64,000 bases of DNA from Algoriphagus hitonicola (GTDB lineage: Bacteria; Bacteroidota; Bacteroidia; Cytophagales; Cyclobacteriaceae). Shown in pieces: positions 50,249 to 57,782 of the stretch. The position numbers and the translations under genes were made by a program. The notes under the pieces were generated by a model. That model was not told where the DNA came from. It did not search any database and saw only the letters and a list, made by a program, of their open reading frames with translations. Numbering within the stretch: the stretch's first letter is position 1; each line of letters opens with the position of its first letter. The DNA is taken from assembly GCF_900113375.1 (NCBI RefSeq), contig NZ_FOPC01000009.1:62001-126000 (forward strand), in the 5' to 3' direction.

Positions 50249-51121
50249 ATGACTTCTTTAGAAAGAAAAGAAATAGAAAATAGAATTCATACCGTCCGAG
50301 GACTACAGGTGATGCTCGATAGTGATTTGGCGGAGCTTTATGGCACGGAGACCAAGTTTATCAATCGGGCGGTAAAAAGAAATCAACAGAGATTTCCACC
50401 AGCATTTACTTTTCAATTATCAATAAAAGAGTGGGAAAACTTGAGGTTCCAGATTGGAACTTCAAATTCACATGGTGGTAGAAGAACCGTTCCATTTGTC
50501 TTTACAGAACAGGGAATTGCGATGCTATCTGCTGTTTTACAAACCGAAACGGCAATTCAAGTAAGTATAAAAATTATTCAAGCCTTTGTAGAGATGCGGA
50601 AGTTTTTAGTTCAAAACGCCTCGCTTTTTCAACGATTGGATCAACTTGAAATCAGGCAACTAGAAAACGATAAAAAGTTTGACCGATTATTCAAAGCCTT
50701 GGAAAAGGGGCAATTAAAAGCAGAAAAAGGAATATTTTTCGAGGGGCAGGTTTTTGATGCTTATGTTTTTGTTTCTGAATTGATTAAAAAAGCCAAAAGG
50801 GAAATCATACTGATTGACAATTATGTAAATGAATCCGTACTCACGTTATTTAGCAAACGTAATCATAATGTCAAAGCCACAATTTTTACAAAAAATAGTA
50901 CCCAAGGATTTCTTTTGGATTTAGAAAAGTACAATTCGCAGTATCCAAAAATCGAAGTCTCGAACTTTTCCAAAAGCCATGATCGGTTTTTAATCCTTGA
51001 TAAATCGGAACTTTACCATTTTGGAGCATCACTTAAAGATCTGGGAAAGAAATGGTTTGCATTTTCAAGAATGGATGATTTTGTAGAAGTACTTTTAAAT
51101 GAAGTAAATAGCAATTTATGA
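50249..51121 (+). CDS. ORF6N-domain protein with C-terminal PLD-like domain
   Basis: A 290-residue protein. Residues about 8-95 form an ORF6N domain (IENRIHTVRGLQVMLDSDLAELYGTETKFINRAVKRNQ, ending FTEQGIAMLSAVL), a DNA-binding module shared with phage and RhuM-like proteins. A short coiled coil (about 125-160) leads into a C-terminal part that looks phospholipase D-like: EIILIDNYVNESVL and HDRFLILDK followed by GASLKDLG, that is HxRx4D...GAS, with Arg replacing the usual Lys of HxK. The stop overlaps the start of the Mrr gene by 4 nt, so the two form a coupled pair. Base composition is AT-richer than in the neighbours, suggesting acquisition. Role in defence is a guess. Confidence 0.8.
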   Translation: MTSLERKEIENRIHTVRGLQVMLDSDLAELYGTETKFINRAVKRNQQRFPPAFTFQLSIKEWENLRFQIGTSNSHGGRRTVPFVFTEQGIAMLSAVLQTETAIQVSIKIIQAFVEMRKFLVQNASLFQRLDQLEIRQLENDKKFDRLFKALEKGQLKAEKGIFFEGQVFDAYVFVSELIKKAKREIILIDNYVNESVLTLFSKRNHNVKATIFTKNSTQGFLLDLEKYNSQYPKIEVSNFSKSHDRFLILDKSELYHFGASLKDLGKKWFAFSRMDDFVEVLLNEVNSNL

Positions 51122-51987
51122 GAAGAAAGAAAAGTCAAGCTGAGTTTGTCCAATGGTTCGGCCCCTTATTAGATGCTTTACGGGAATTAGGGTACTCAGG
51201 AAAACCCAGAGAAGTATCAGAAAAAATTGCCCAAAATCTCAATTTAGATAATGATTTTTTGGATGAAACACTTAAGTCTGGTGGAAATAGATTTCACAAT
51301 CAAGTGGCATGGGCCAGGCAATACCTTATTTGGGAAGGATTATTGAATTCTTCTGAAAGAGGAACATGGAAACTAACCGAAAAGGGAAAAAATACTCACT
51401 TAACTCCAGATGAGTCTCGAGAAATATTTTTGAAATGGGTCGAGATCAATCAAAAAATAAGAAAAGAAAAATCAAAAAAAGAAATTATTGAAGACCAAGA
51501 GGAAGAAGAACCTGAGACAGTGGAAGTAACTGCTGAAAACAACCTACTTTCCGTTCTGAAATCTCTTTCTCCTTCAGGTTTTGAAAATGTTTGTAAAGAG
51601 TTACTGAGAGAACATGGCTTTGAGAATGTGGAAGTCACCGGAAAGTCTCATGATGGAGGAATAGATGGTTTTGGGATTTTAGAATAAAATCCCTTTGTCA
51701 GTTTTAAAGTGATTTTTCAATGTAAGAGATATGAAGGTTCTGTCTCTAGAGCACAAGTAGGAGATTTCCGAAATGCAATGCTAGGCCGTGCTGAAAAAGG
51801 GATCATTCTCACTACAGGAACGTTTTCCAGAGATGCCGAAAAAGAGGCATCCCGGGACGGAGCACCTCCCATTGAATTGGTGGACGGAAAAAAGCTTATC
51901 CAAATGTTTGAAATGGTGAAGTTGGGGCTTAAGCCAAAAACAGTCTATGATGTTGACTTAAACTATTTTCAGAAATTCAAAGAATAA
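51118..51987 (+). pseudogene. Mrr-family restriction endonuclease interrupted by an in-frame TAA
   Basis: Read through one stop at codon 190 (51685-51687) this is a 290-codon Mrr-type enzyme. Residues about 5-100 are the Mrr N-terminal winged helix (LLDALRELGYSGKPREVSE, then GTWKLTEKGK). The catalytic domain follows an acidic linker: LSPSGFENVCKELLREHGF, GGIDGFGILE, the stop, then NPFVSFKVIFQCKRYEGSVS, RDGAPPIELVDGKK. The frame is unchanged, so this is a point mutation or a readthrough site, not an indel. The stop falls between the Asp of GGID and the QCK motif (Gln201, Lys203) of the PD-(D/E)xK site, so the first product cannot be active. A GTG at 51709 could start the 92-residue tail. Confidence 0.85.
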
Positions 51988-52000
51988 TTGACCTATTCTC

Positions 52001-52705
52001 ATGCCCCAGCAAAACCAATTTTTCTCCAAAGAATTTATGCTCACCTTGTATCGAGAGCTATGGGAAGCGGATACCAAAACCAAAATCCAATTTACGCTTA
52101 ACTACATCGAGACCGTCAAAGAAAATTATCCGCTAGAACTAGTAGAGTACATGACTCAAACCCAGCTAGCTAATATCTATTTCGATCAGCAGGAATACGA
52201 AAAGGCTCTTCCCCTTTTAAAAGAAATCAATGAAAAGGAGACCCCGGAGAAAACTGCGGGGAAACACCTCTACACCTCCTTACTCATTCGGACGCACCGA
52301 TTCCTAAAAAATTACAAGGAGGCACTTTCGGTTTTTGAAGGAGCAATGGAGCAACAAAACCAAAATCCAAAAGCTTTTAAAATCTTGGACCTTTTGGAAG
52401 ATTATGTTAATCTCTGCGAGGATGCAGTTTGGCCTTTTGACCCAATTTACGAACCCCATATCCATCAGGTGATTCAGGACTTGGGATTTCCAGAAAAGAA
52501 CCTCTCCACCATCGAATTGGTGAGGTTTCTCGAGCAGTTAAATAAAACTTGGAATATTCGTCTCGGAACTATTCAGGTCAAAGAAGATATTTCTCAAGAA
52601 GAACGGAATAAACTATTCCAGGAATATATCCAAGAATGTCCCATCCAATGGTATCGAGACTATGCTTCTCGATGCATTTCTCCTAAAATCAATCCCCAAA
52701 ACTAA
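52001..52705 (+). CDS. TPR-like helical protein of unknown function
   Basis: A 234-residue cytoplasmic protein without signal peptide. The first 135 residues are antiparallel helices in TPR-like pairs, for instance TQTQLANIYFDQQEYEKALPLLKEIN and YTSLLIRTHRFLKNYKEALSVFEGAM. The rest (LLEDYVNLCEDAVWPFDPIYEPHI) is not assigned. It starts 13 nt after the broken Mrr gene and could be read from the same mRNA. Its 3' end overlaps pfkA tail to tail by 17 nt. Confidence 0.65.
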   Translation: MPQQNQFFSKEFMLTLYRELWEADTKTKIQFTLNYIETVKENYPLELVEYMTQTQLANIYFDQQEYEKALPLLKEINEKETPEKTAGKHLYTSLLIRTHRFLKNYKEALSVFEGAMEQQNQNPKAFKILDLLEDYVNLCEDAVWPFDPIYEPHIHQVIQDLGFPEKNLSTIELVRFLEQLNKTWNIRLGTIQVKEDISQEERNKLFQEYIQECPIQWYRDYASRCISPKINPQN

Positions 52706-53780
52706 TTCCCATGCCTTTTGCAGCCTGCACCAAAGTACCTTTCGGGTCCACATAATTATAGGCTGAAATAGCCTTTTTGATCGGGACTGAGGTGTATTCA
52801 TTGTTGAGCAAAACGACCAATTCCCCAAATTTTCCTTCCAAAACCAGTTCAAAAGCTTTCACTCCAAAAACCGAAGCAATCACCCGATCAAAAGCAATCG
52901 GCGTTCCTCCACGTTGAGTATGTCCCAAAACAGTTTCTCGAATATCCGCATCCAGGCCAGCAGCTTTTAATTGCTCGCTTAGGGTATATGCAACCCCACC
53001 TAGCCGAACGGCAATTCTTCCTTCCTCACCTTTGCTTGAGGTCACCGATCCCTCCTTGGCATGTGCACCTTCGGCAATGACAATATTCACAAATCCACGT
53101 CCATTGGCATAGCGGGATTCAATTCGCTTGACGACTTTCTGCAGATCATAGGGGACCTCAGGAATCAGACAGATTTCTGCCCCACCCGCAATGGCAGTGT
53201 ATAGGGCGATCCAACCGGCATTTCTTCCCATTACTTCCATAATCATCACCCGATGATGACTGGCGGCGGTAGTCACTAAGCGATCAAAAGAGTCGGTTGC
53301 AATCTGAACTGCGGTCTGAAATCCAAAGGTGAAATCCGTCGAGGACAGGTCATTATCAATGGTTTTGGGCACACCGACTACAGGCATCCCGGCATCGTGC
53401 ATTGCCTGAGAAATCTCCTGCGAACCGTCTCCTCCGATATTGATCACTGCATCGAACCCTTTTCGCTTAAGATCAGCTACCAACTCGGGAATTTTATTGA
53501 TGATTTTCACGGAGCCATCCGCCTGCTTTTCCGAAAAACGAAGTGGATTTCCTTTATTTGTGGTTCCCAGCATCGTCCCTCCGATTACATGGATTCCAGC
53601 GGTATTTTGCTCGTCCAATTTGATGATTCGGGGAGGATTTTCCATCACTCCGTTAAACGCTTCAAAACTCCCCCAAACCTCCCATTCACCTGATTGAGCA
53701 GCTCGCTTAGTTATTCCTCTGATCACGGCATTGAGGCCGGGACAATCCCCACCTCCGGTAGAAACCAACAATTTTTTCAT
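52689..53780 (-). CDS. pfkA: 6-phosphofructokinase (mixed-substrate group)
   Basis: Phosphorylates fructose-6-phosphate in glycolysis. The 363-residue enzyme starts MKKLLVSTGGGDCPGLNAVIRG (ATP-binding GGDCPG), has GGDGS at 116-120 and PKTIDND with catalytic Asp142. The position equal to E. coli Gly104 is Gly119, as in ATP users, but the position equal to Gly124 is Lys139, as in PPi-dependent or group III enzymes. It therefore belongs to the mixed-substrate group, in which ATP is the usual donor. The Met at 53780 is preferred over one nine codons upstream. RGGTPIAFDRVIAS, binding the sugar, is present. Confidence 0.93.
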   Translation of the reverse strand: MKKLLVSTGGGDCPGLNAVIRGITKRAAQSGEWEVWGSFEAFNGVMENPPRIIKLDEQNTAGIHVIGGTMLGTTNKGNPLRFSEKQADGSVKIINKIPELVADLKRKGFDAVINIGGDGSQEISQAMHDAGMPVVGVPKTIDNDLSSTDFTFGFQTAVQIATDSFDRLVTTAASHHRVMIMEVMGRNAGWIALYTAIAGGAEICLIPEVPYDLQKVVKRIESRYANGRGFVNIVIAEGAHAKEGSVTSSKGEEGRIAVRLGGVAYTLSEQLKAAGLDADIRETVLGHTQRGGTPIAFDRVIASVFGVKAFELVLEGKFGELVVLLNNEYTSVPIKKAISAYNYVDPKGTLVQAAKGMGISFGD

Positions 53781-53893
53781 AACTTTTAAGAAAATACCAG
53801 GTAGCAACTATGAAATTTCACGATTGAACCTGCTGATTAGACAATTTTAAACAGATTTTAAGTAATGGAGTTATCCATCAAAGCATTTAACCT

Positions 53894-54634
53894 ATGAAAA
53901 AATTCACCTTTCTCCTAGTATTTATCTCCTATATGAGCTTCGGACAGGACCAGATTCCTGCCGAAAATGGAGCAATAAAGATCAATCCCATACTTCACGG
54001 TTCCTTGGTGATTGATTATCAAGATCTCACCATTTATGTAGATCCTTACGGTGGCGCTGAGCTATTTTCCGGACAAAACCCAGCCGACTTGGTTTTGATC
54101 ACCGATATTCACGGCGATCATCACAATCAGGAAACGCTCGATGGCTTGGATTTAAGCAAGACTACTGTTATCGCTCCTTCGGCTGTGGCCGAAAAACTTC
54201 CAAAAGACAAATACGCAGCAATCGTTATCATCGGAAATGGTGAGCAAAAAGCAATTTCAGGAGCGGATATCCGTGCCATTCCCATGTACAACCTTCCCGA
54301 GACAGCCGACAGTCGGCATCCCAAAGGCAGAGGAAATGGTTATATAGTTACGCTGGGAGGAAAGCAAATCTACCTTTCTGGTGACACTGAAGACATTCCC
54401 GAAATGAGAGCGCTCACAGGAATAGACGTGGCTTTTGTCTGCATGAATCTGCCCTATACCATGGATGTCAATCAAGCAGCCAGTGCAGTTTCAGAATTTA
54501 AGCCTGCCATCGTTTATCCTTATCATTTCCGCGGTGGAGATGGATTGGCCGATGTGGATCAATTCAAAACCTTGGTCAACAAATCCGCTCCAAATGTGGA
54601 AGTCAGGTTGAAAAACTGGTATCCGGAGAATTAA
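53894..54634 (+). CDS. Exported metallo-beta-lactamase-fold hydrolase (UlaG-like)
   Basis: A 246-residue protein with a signal peptide (MKKFTFLLVFISYMSFGQ). The MBL-fold metal motif is VLITDIHGDHHNQET, HxHxDH-like with Asp for the first His (DIHGDHH), followed by LSGDTEDIPEMR and the C-terminal His in VYPYHFRGGDG. This matches the UlaG/RNase Z-like branch of small MBL proteins in Bacteroidota. The replacement of the first His is seen in some members and may alter one metal site. Substrate unknown. It has its own terminator. Confidence 0.85.
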   Translation: MKKFTFLLVFISYMSFGQDQIPAENGAIKINPILHGSLVIDYQDLTIYVDPYGGAELFSGQNPADLVLITDIHGDHHNQETLDGLDLSKTTVIAPSAVAEKLPKDKYAAIVIIGNGEQKAISGADIRAIPMYNLPETADSRHPKGRGNGYIVTLGGKQIYLSGDTEDIPEMRALTGIDVAFVCMNLPYTMDVNQAASAVSEFKPAIVYPYHFRGGDGLADVDQFKTLVNKSAPNVEVRLKNWYPEN

Positions 54635-54656
54635 AATTTTATCAAAACTACCATTG

Positions 54657-54682
54657 AAGCAGCTCCAAAGGCTGCTTTTTTC
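54657..54682 (+). terminator. Terminator after the MBL-fold gene
   Basis: Stem AAGCAGC (54657-54663) with GCTGCTT (54671-54677), followed by TTTT. Confidence 0.75.
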
Positions 54683-54785
54683 TTTTGAGGAGAAATTCAG
54701 AAAAAAGTCCTGTTTCACTTTTGTGCTTAGAGTCACAGAGAAAAATTGGTAGAATTAAATACTTTTACTAATTAAAGTCCCAACC

Positions 54786-55208
54786 ATGAAAAACCTGCTT
54801 TTTGCCTTTTCTATTCTGTTTACTCTAGGAAGTTGCTCCAGCGGAGAAACCCAAAAAGATAATTTGAATGAAAACTCCGTGGCAAAAGTCATTTCCTTAA
54901 ACTCAATCGATTTTCAATCCAAGTTTCAGACTGGTGAAGGTATTCTCTTAGATGTCCGCACACCCGCCGAGATCAACCAAGGACTTCTTTCTAAAAACGC
55001 CAAAATCATAGACATCTATGCCAATGACTTTTCGAAGCGCGTATTGGAACTACCCAAAGATCAGAAAATTTACATTTATTGTAGCGCGGGGATTAGGAGT
55101 GAGCAAGCCGCCAATTTTTTGATTCAAAATGGCTATACCCAAGTTTTTCACCTGAAAGGAGGACTTGGGGATTGGACTCGAAACGGGCTTCCGCTGGAGC
55201 GTCTTTAA
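54786..55208 (+). CDS. Rhodanese-domain lipoprotein
   Basis: A 140-residue periplasmic lipoprotein (lipobox FTLGSC, Cys17) with a single rhodanese domain. The domain starts with EGILLDVRTPAEINQGLL and has the active-site loop YCSAGIRSEQAANFL with the persulfide-forming Cys, ending GGLGDWTRNGLPLE. Such proteins transfer sulfur to thiophilic acceptors or sense sulfur redox state. It is convergent with the trans-sulfuration enzyme gene, overlapping it by 4 nt at the stops. Confidence 0.9.
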   Translation: MKNLLFAFSILFTLGSCSSGETQKDNLNENSVAKVISLNSIDFQSKFQTGEGILLDVRTPAEINQGLLSKNAKIIDIYANDFSKRVLELPKDQKIYIYCSAGIRSEQAANFLIQNGYTQVFHLKGGLGDWTRNGLPLERL

Positions 55209-56314
55209 ATCTTCGAAAAGGCCTGGTCCAAATCCTCAAGTAAATCATCACTATGTTCCAATCCTACCGAAACTCGGATAAGGTTTGGAGGTATCAGGGT
55301 ATCGGGGCCTTCAACGGCTGCTCTTCGCTCGATGATACTTTCTACACCTCCTAAGCTCGTAGCATTCACAAAAAGATAAAGCGCTTTAATGAGTCGATCG
55401 GCAGCATCTGCCCCACCTTTGACCTCAAAAGAAACCACGCCGCCAAATCCTGTCATCTGACTTGCCGCCTCATCATGCCCGGGGTGATTTTTTAGTCCCG
55501 GATAGTGTACTTTATCTACTTTGGGATGAGCCAACAAGTATTCTGCTAAAATCATGGAATTTTGGGCATGTCCACGCATGCGATAAGCGAGCGTTCGGAT
55601 ACTTCGACTAAGCCAATAACAATCTGATGCCGCAGGTACCGCCCCTCCTACTCGCTGCACGGTTCTGATTTTTGCCCAAAACTCATTGTCTTCTTTTCCC
55701 ACCAGGATTCCTCCTAAAATATCACTATGGCCCCCAAAATATTTGGTACTGCTGTGCATCACGATATCCGCACTTAGTGCCAGTGGATTCTGAAATACAG
55801 GCGTGGCGAAGGTATTGTCACATGCTAGGACGGCCTGTTGACTTTTAGCGATTTCAGCGATTTTCCGGATATCAGTGATTTTCAGTAAAGGATTGGATGG
55901 AGTCTCCACCCAAAACAGTCGCGTATTCGGTTGAATTGCTTTTTTCACTTCCTCCAGATCCGCCATATTCACAAAACTCACTTCATGAATCCCTTTAAAA
56001 AGTACGCTCATGGAGTTGTGGAGACCATGGTACATATCGTCAGGTGCAATAATATGAGAACCGGGCTCCAAAGCTTGAAAAACGGCCGTGCCCGCAGCAT
56101 TACCTGATGAAAAAGCCGCAGCAACTTTTCCCCCTTCCAAGGAAGCAACCAGTTCTTCCAGTGCCAGTCGATTGGGATTTCCGGCTCGGGTATAGAGCAT
56201 TCCGGCTTCATTTTCATGCTCAAAAGTGGTACTCAACGTGATCGGCTGAACAACCGGCCGGTTGGTATCGGTGATATGGTTGCCTTTATGGATGGATCGG
56301 GTTTCAAATTTCAT
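55205..56314 (-). CDS. PLP-dependent trans-sulfuration enzyme (cystathionine gamma-synthase/lyase family)
   Basis: A 369-residue enzyme of the Cys/Met metabolism family. The PLP-binding Lys191 lies in MHSSTKYFGGHSDILGG, the cofactor phosphate is bound near AAAFSSGNAAG, and YTRAGNPNR near the start is the substrate and dimer contact motif. SLGGVESIIERRA near the end is the usual substrate loop. It could be cystathionine gamma-synthase, beta- or gamma-lyase, which cannot be told apart by eye. It is followed by no clear terminator and overlaps the rhodanese gene tail to tail. Confidence 0.9.
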   Translation of the reverse strand: MKFETRSIHKGNHITDTNRPVVQPITLSTTFEHENEAGMLYTRAGNPNRLALEELVASLEGGKVAAAFSSGNAAGTAVFQALEPGSHIIAPDDMYHGLHNSMSVLFKGIHEVSFVNMADLEEVKKAIQPNTRLFWVETPSNPLLKITDIRKIAEIAKSQQAVLACDNTFATPVFQNPLALSADIVMHSSTKYFGGHSDILGGILVGKEDNEFWAKIRTVQRVGGAVPAASDCYWLSRSIRTLAYRMRGHAQNSMILAEYLLAHPKVDKVHYPGLKNHPGHDEAASQMTGFGGVVSFEVKGGADAADRLIKALYLFVNATSLGGVESIIERRAAVEGPDTLIPPNLIRVSVGLEHSDDLLEDLDQAFSKI

Positions 56315-56407
56315 AGCTTGAATATTTTTTGGGAAATTAAGAAAACCTCGGACATAAGAATATGATTTGAGTCACTTGACAAAAAAAATAGCTGAAAATA
56401 ATGTACG

Positions 56408-56432
56408 AAAAAAGCCCGGCGAAAACCGGGCG
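56408..56432 (-). terminator. Terminator of the DUF4293 gene
   Basis: On the minus strand GCCCGG (56426-56431 complement) and CCGGGC (56414-56419 complement) form a 6-bp stem with loop TTTTCG, followed by T6. Confidence 0.75.
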
Positions 56433-56441
56433 CTGTTCTCT

Positions 56442-56924
56442 TTATCTGATCCGATCCACCGAACGAACCAAAGCTTCATCTTTTTTGATAAATCGATTAG
56501 CCAGCATATTACAAACCATGGCCCCTAAAATCACCCAAAATCCGAAATGGTAAGTTCCTCCGCTTGTGGCCTCAATTTCAGAATTGATTCCATTGGTAGT
56601 GAGAAAAACCGCCACGATCAACACCACCATCACCAAACTGTTGATCATATTGAATAGTAATTGCTTAGCTCTGCTTTTGTATTGAAAAATAGAAATTAAG
56701 GCCAAAAATCCAGCAAATGCCGCCAAAGCAGAAAGATACCATTTGGAGGAAGATTGGATTACTTCTCTATTGGCATCCAAATTAGTCAGCATAAAGGCAG
56801 TCAATTCCCAAGAACTCCCAGTTCCATCCCCTGTTTCAGACTGACTCCAAAGCGAGGTACCAATAGTAATCCCCATGGCTACGACTATAAGAAAAAGGAA
56901 GATGGTTTGAACCCGTTGAATCAT
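56442..56924 (-). CDS. DUF4293 family membrane protein
   Basis: A 160-residue inner membrane protein of a Bacteroidota family with unknown function. Four helices are visible (about residues 7-25, 63-83, 92-112 and 126-146). The N-terminus MIQRVQTIFLFLIVVAMG is the family hallmark, which also sets the start at 56924 over an upstream extension. The fourth-helix region ends NRFIKKDEALVRSVDRIR, the conserved C-terminal signature. It is divergent from truA and ended by a short terminator. Confidence 0.85.
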   Translation of the reverse strand: MIQRVQTIFLFLIVVAMGITIGTSLWSQSETGDGTGSSWELTAFMLTNLDANREVIQSSSKWYLSALAAFAGFLALISIFQYKSRAKQLLFNMINSLVMVVLIVAVFLTTNGINSEIEATSGGTYHFGFWVILGAMVCNMLANRFIKKDEALVRSVDRIR

Positions 56925-57003
56925 GATTTTTATTTTTTTGCAAAGAAAAGTCCAATTCCCCGCTTTCACAAGAAAAGGCTAAATCAGAATCAGAGAGGAA
57001 GTG

Positions 57004-57011
57004 TATCTTTG
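57004..57011 (+). promoter_or_regulatory. -7 promoter box of truA
   Basis: TATCTTTG matches TAnnTTTG exactly and ends 6 nt before the truA ATG at 57018. A transcript starting at the normal distance would begin at or within 2 nt of the start codon. No clear -33 TTG is present. Confidence 0.5.
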
Positions 57012-57017
57012 TGGCCG

Positions 57018-57776
57018 ATGAATACATCCAAAAGATATTTTCTGGAGTTGAGTTATCATGGGGCTGATTTTCACGGTTGGCAATCCCAAAAAAATGCCCA
57101 TTCGGTACAAAAAGAAATCGAATCGGCTCTTTCAACCTATTTTCGCAAACCCATCTCCATAATGGGAAGTGGCCGCACGGATACTGGCGTACATGCGGCC
57201 ATGCAAGTTTGTCACTTTGATTTTGAAGGGACTGTTGATTTGGAACGGACCGTCAAAGCACTTAATGGAATCCTCCCTAAAAGCATCGCCATTCATACTA
57301 TTCGCCCAGTCAATCCTGATGCGCACGCAAGATTTGATGCGGTAGAACGATCATACTTCTATCGGGTGATTTTCCGAAAAAATCCTTTTTTGGATCAATT
57401 TGCCTGGGTTTGTTTTCATTCCCCTGAGCTGGATAAAATGAACCAGGCAGCCCGGTATCTCTTGGATCATGAGGATTTTGAATGCTTTAGCAAAATTCAC
57501 ACAGAAGTAAAACACTTCAGATGCCAAATTAAGTCTGCCCATTGGGAACAAAAAGAGGGGGAATTGTTATTCCATATAACCGCTAATCGTTTTTTACGTG
57601 GAATGGTACGGGCAATTGTAGGAACTTTGATGGAAATTGGCTTGGGCAAACGCCATCCGGATGAAATGAATCTAATCATCAAATCCCGTGAGCGATCCAA
57701 AGCAGGTAAAGCAGCACCAGCTAAAGGACTGTTTCTCAGTAAAATCATCTATCCTAACGAAATCTATTTAGACTAG
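57018..57776 (+). CDS. truA: tRNA pseudouridine(38-40) synthase
   Basis: Converts uridines 38-40 of the tRNA anticodon arm to pseudouridine. The 252-residue enzyme starts MNTSKRYFLELSYHGADFHGW and has the catalytic Asp55 in SGRTDTGVHA. The C-terminal half contains FLRGMVRAIVGTLMEIG, a family signature. The ATG at 57018 was chosen because upstream in-frame sequence lacks similarity and runs through the promoter. The next gene, an ABC exporter, starts 6 nt after its stop. Confidence 0.95.
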   Translation: MNTSKRYFLELSYHGADFHGWQSQKNAHSVQKEIESALSTYFRKPISIMGSGRTDTGVHAAMQVCHFDFEGTVDLERTVKALNGILPKSIAIHTIRPVNPDAHARFDAVERSYFYRVIFRKNPFLDQFAWVCFHSPELDKMNQAARYLLDHEDFECFSKIHTEVKHFRCQIKSAHWEQKEGELLFHITANRFLRGMVRAIVGTLMEIGLGKRHPDEMNLIIKSRERSKAGKAAPAKGLFLSKIIYPNEIYLD

Positions 57777-57782
57777 CATACC

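Noticed and set aside
51685..51709. Frameshift as the cause of the split Mrr gene
   Set aside because: Both halves are in the same frame (591 nt between starts is a multiple of three), so it is an in-frame stop and not an indel.
56754..57017. Upstream extension of truA
   Set aside because: It overlaps DUF4293 on the other strand and the truA promoter box; TruA homologues start near residue MNTSKRYFLELSY.
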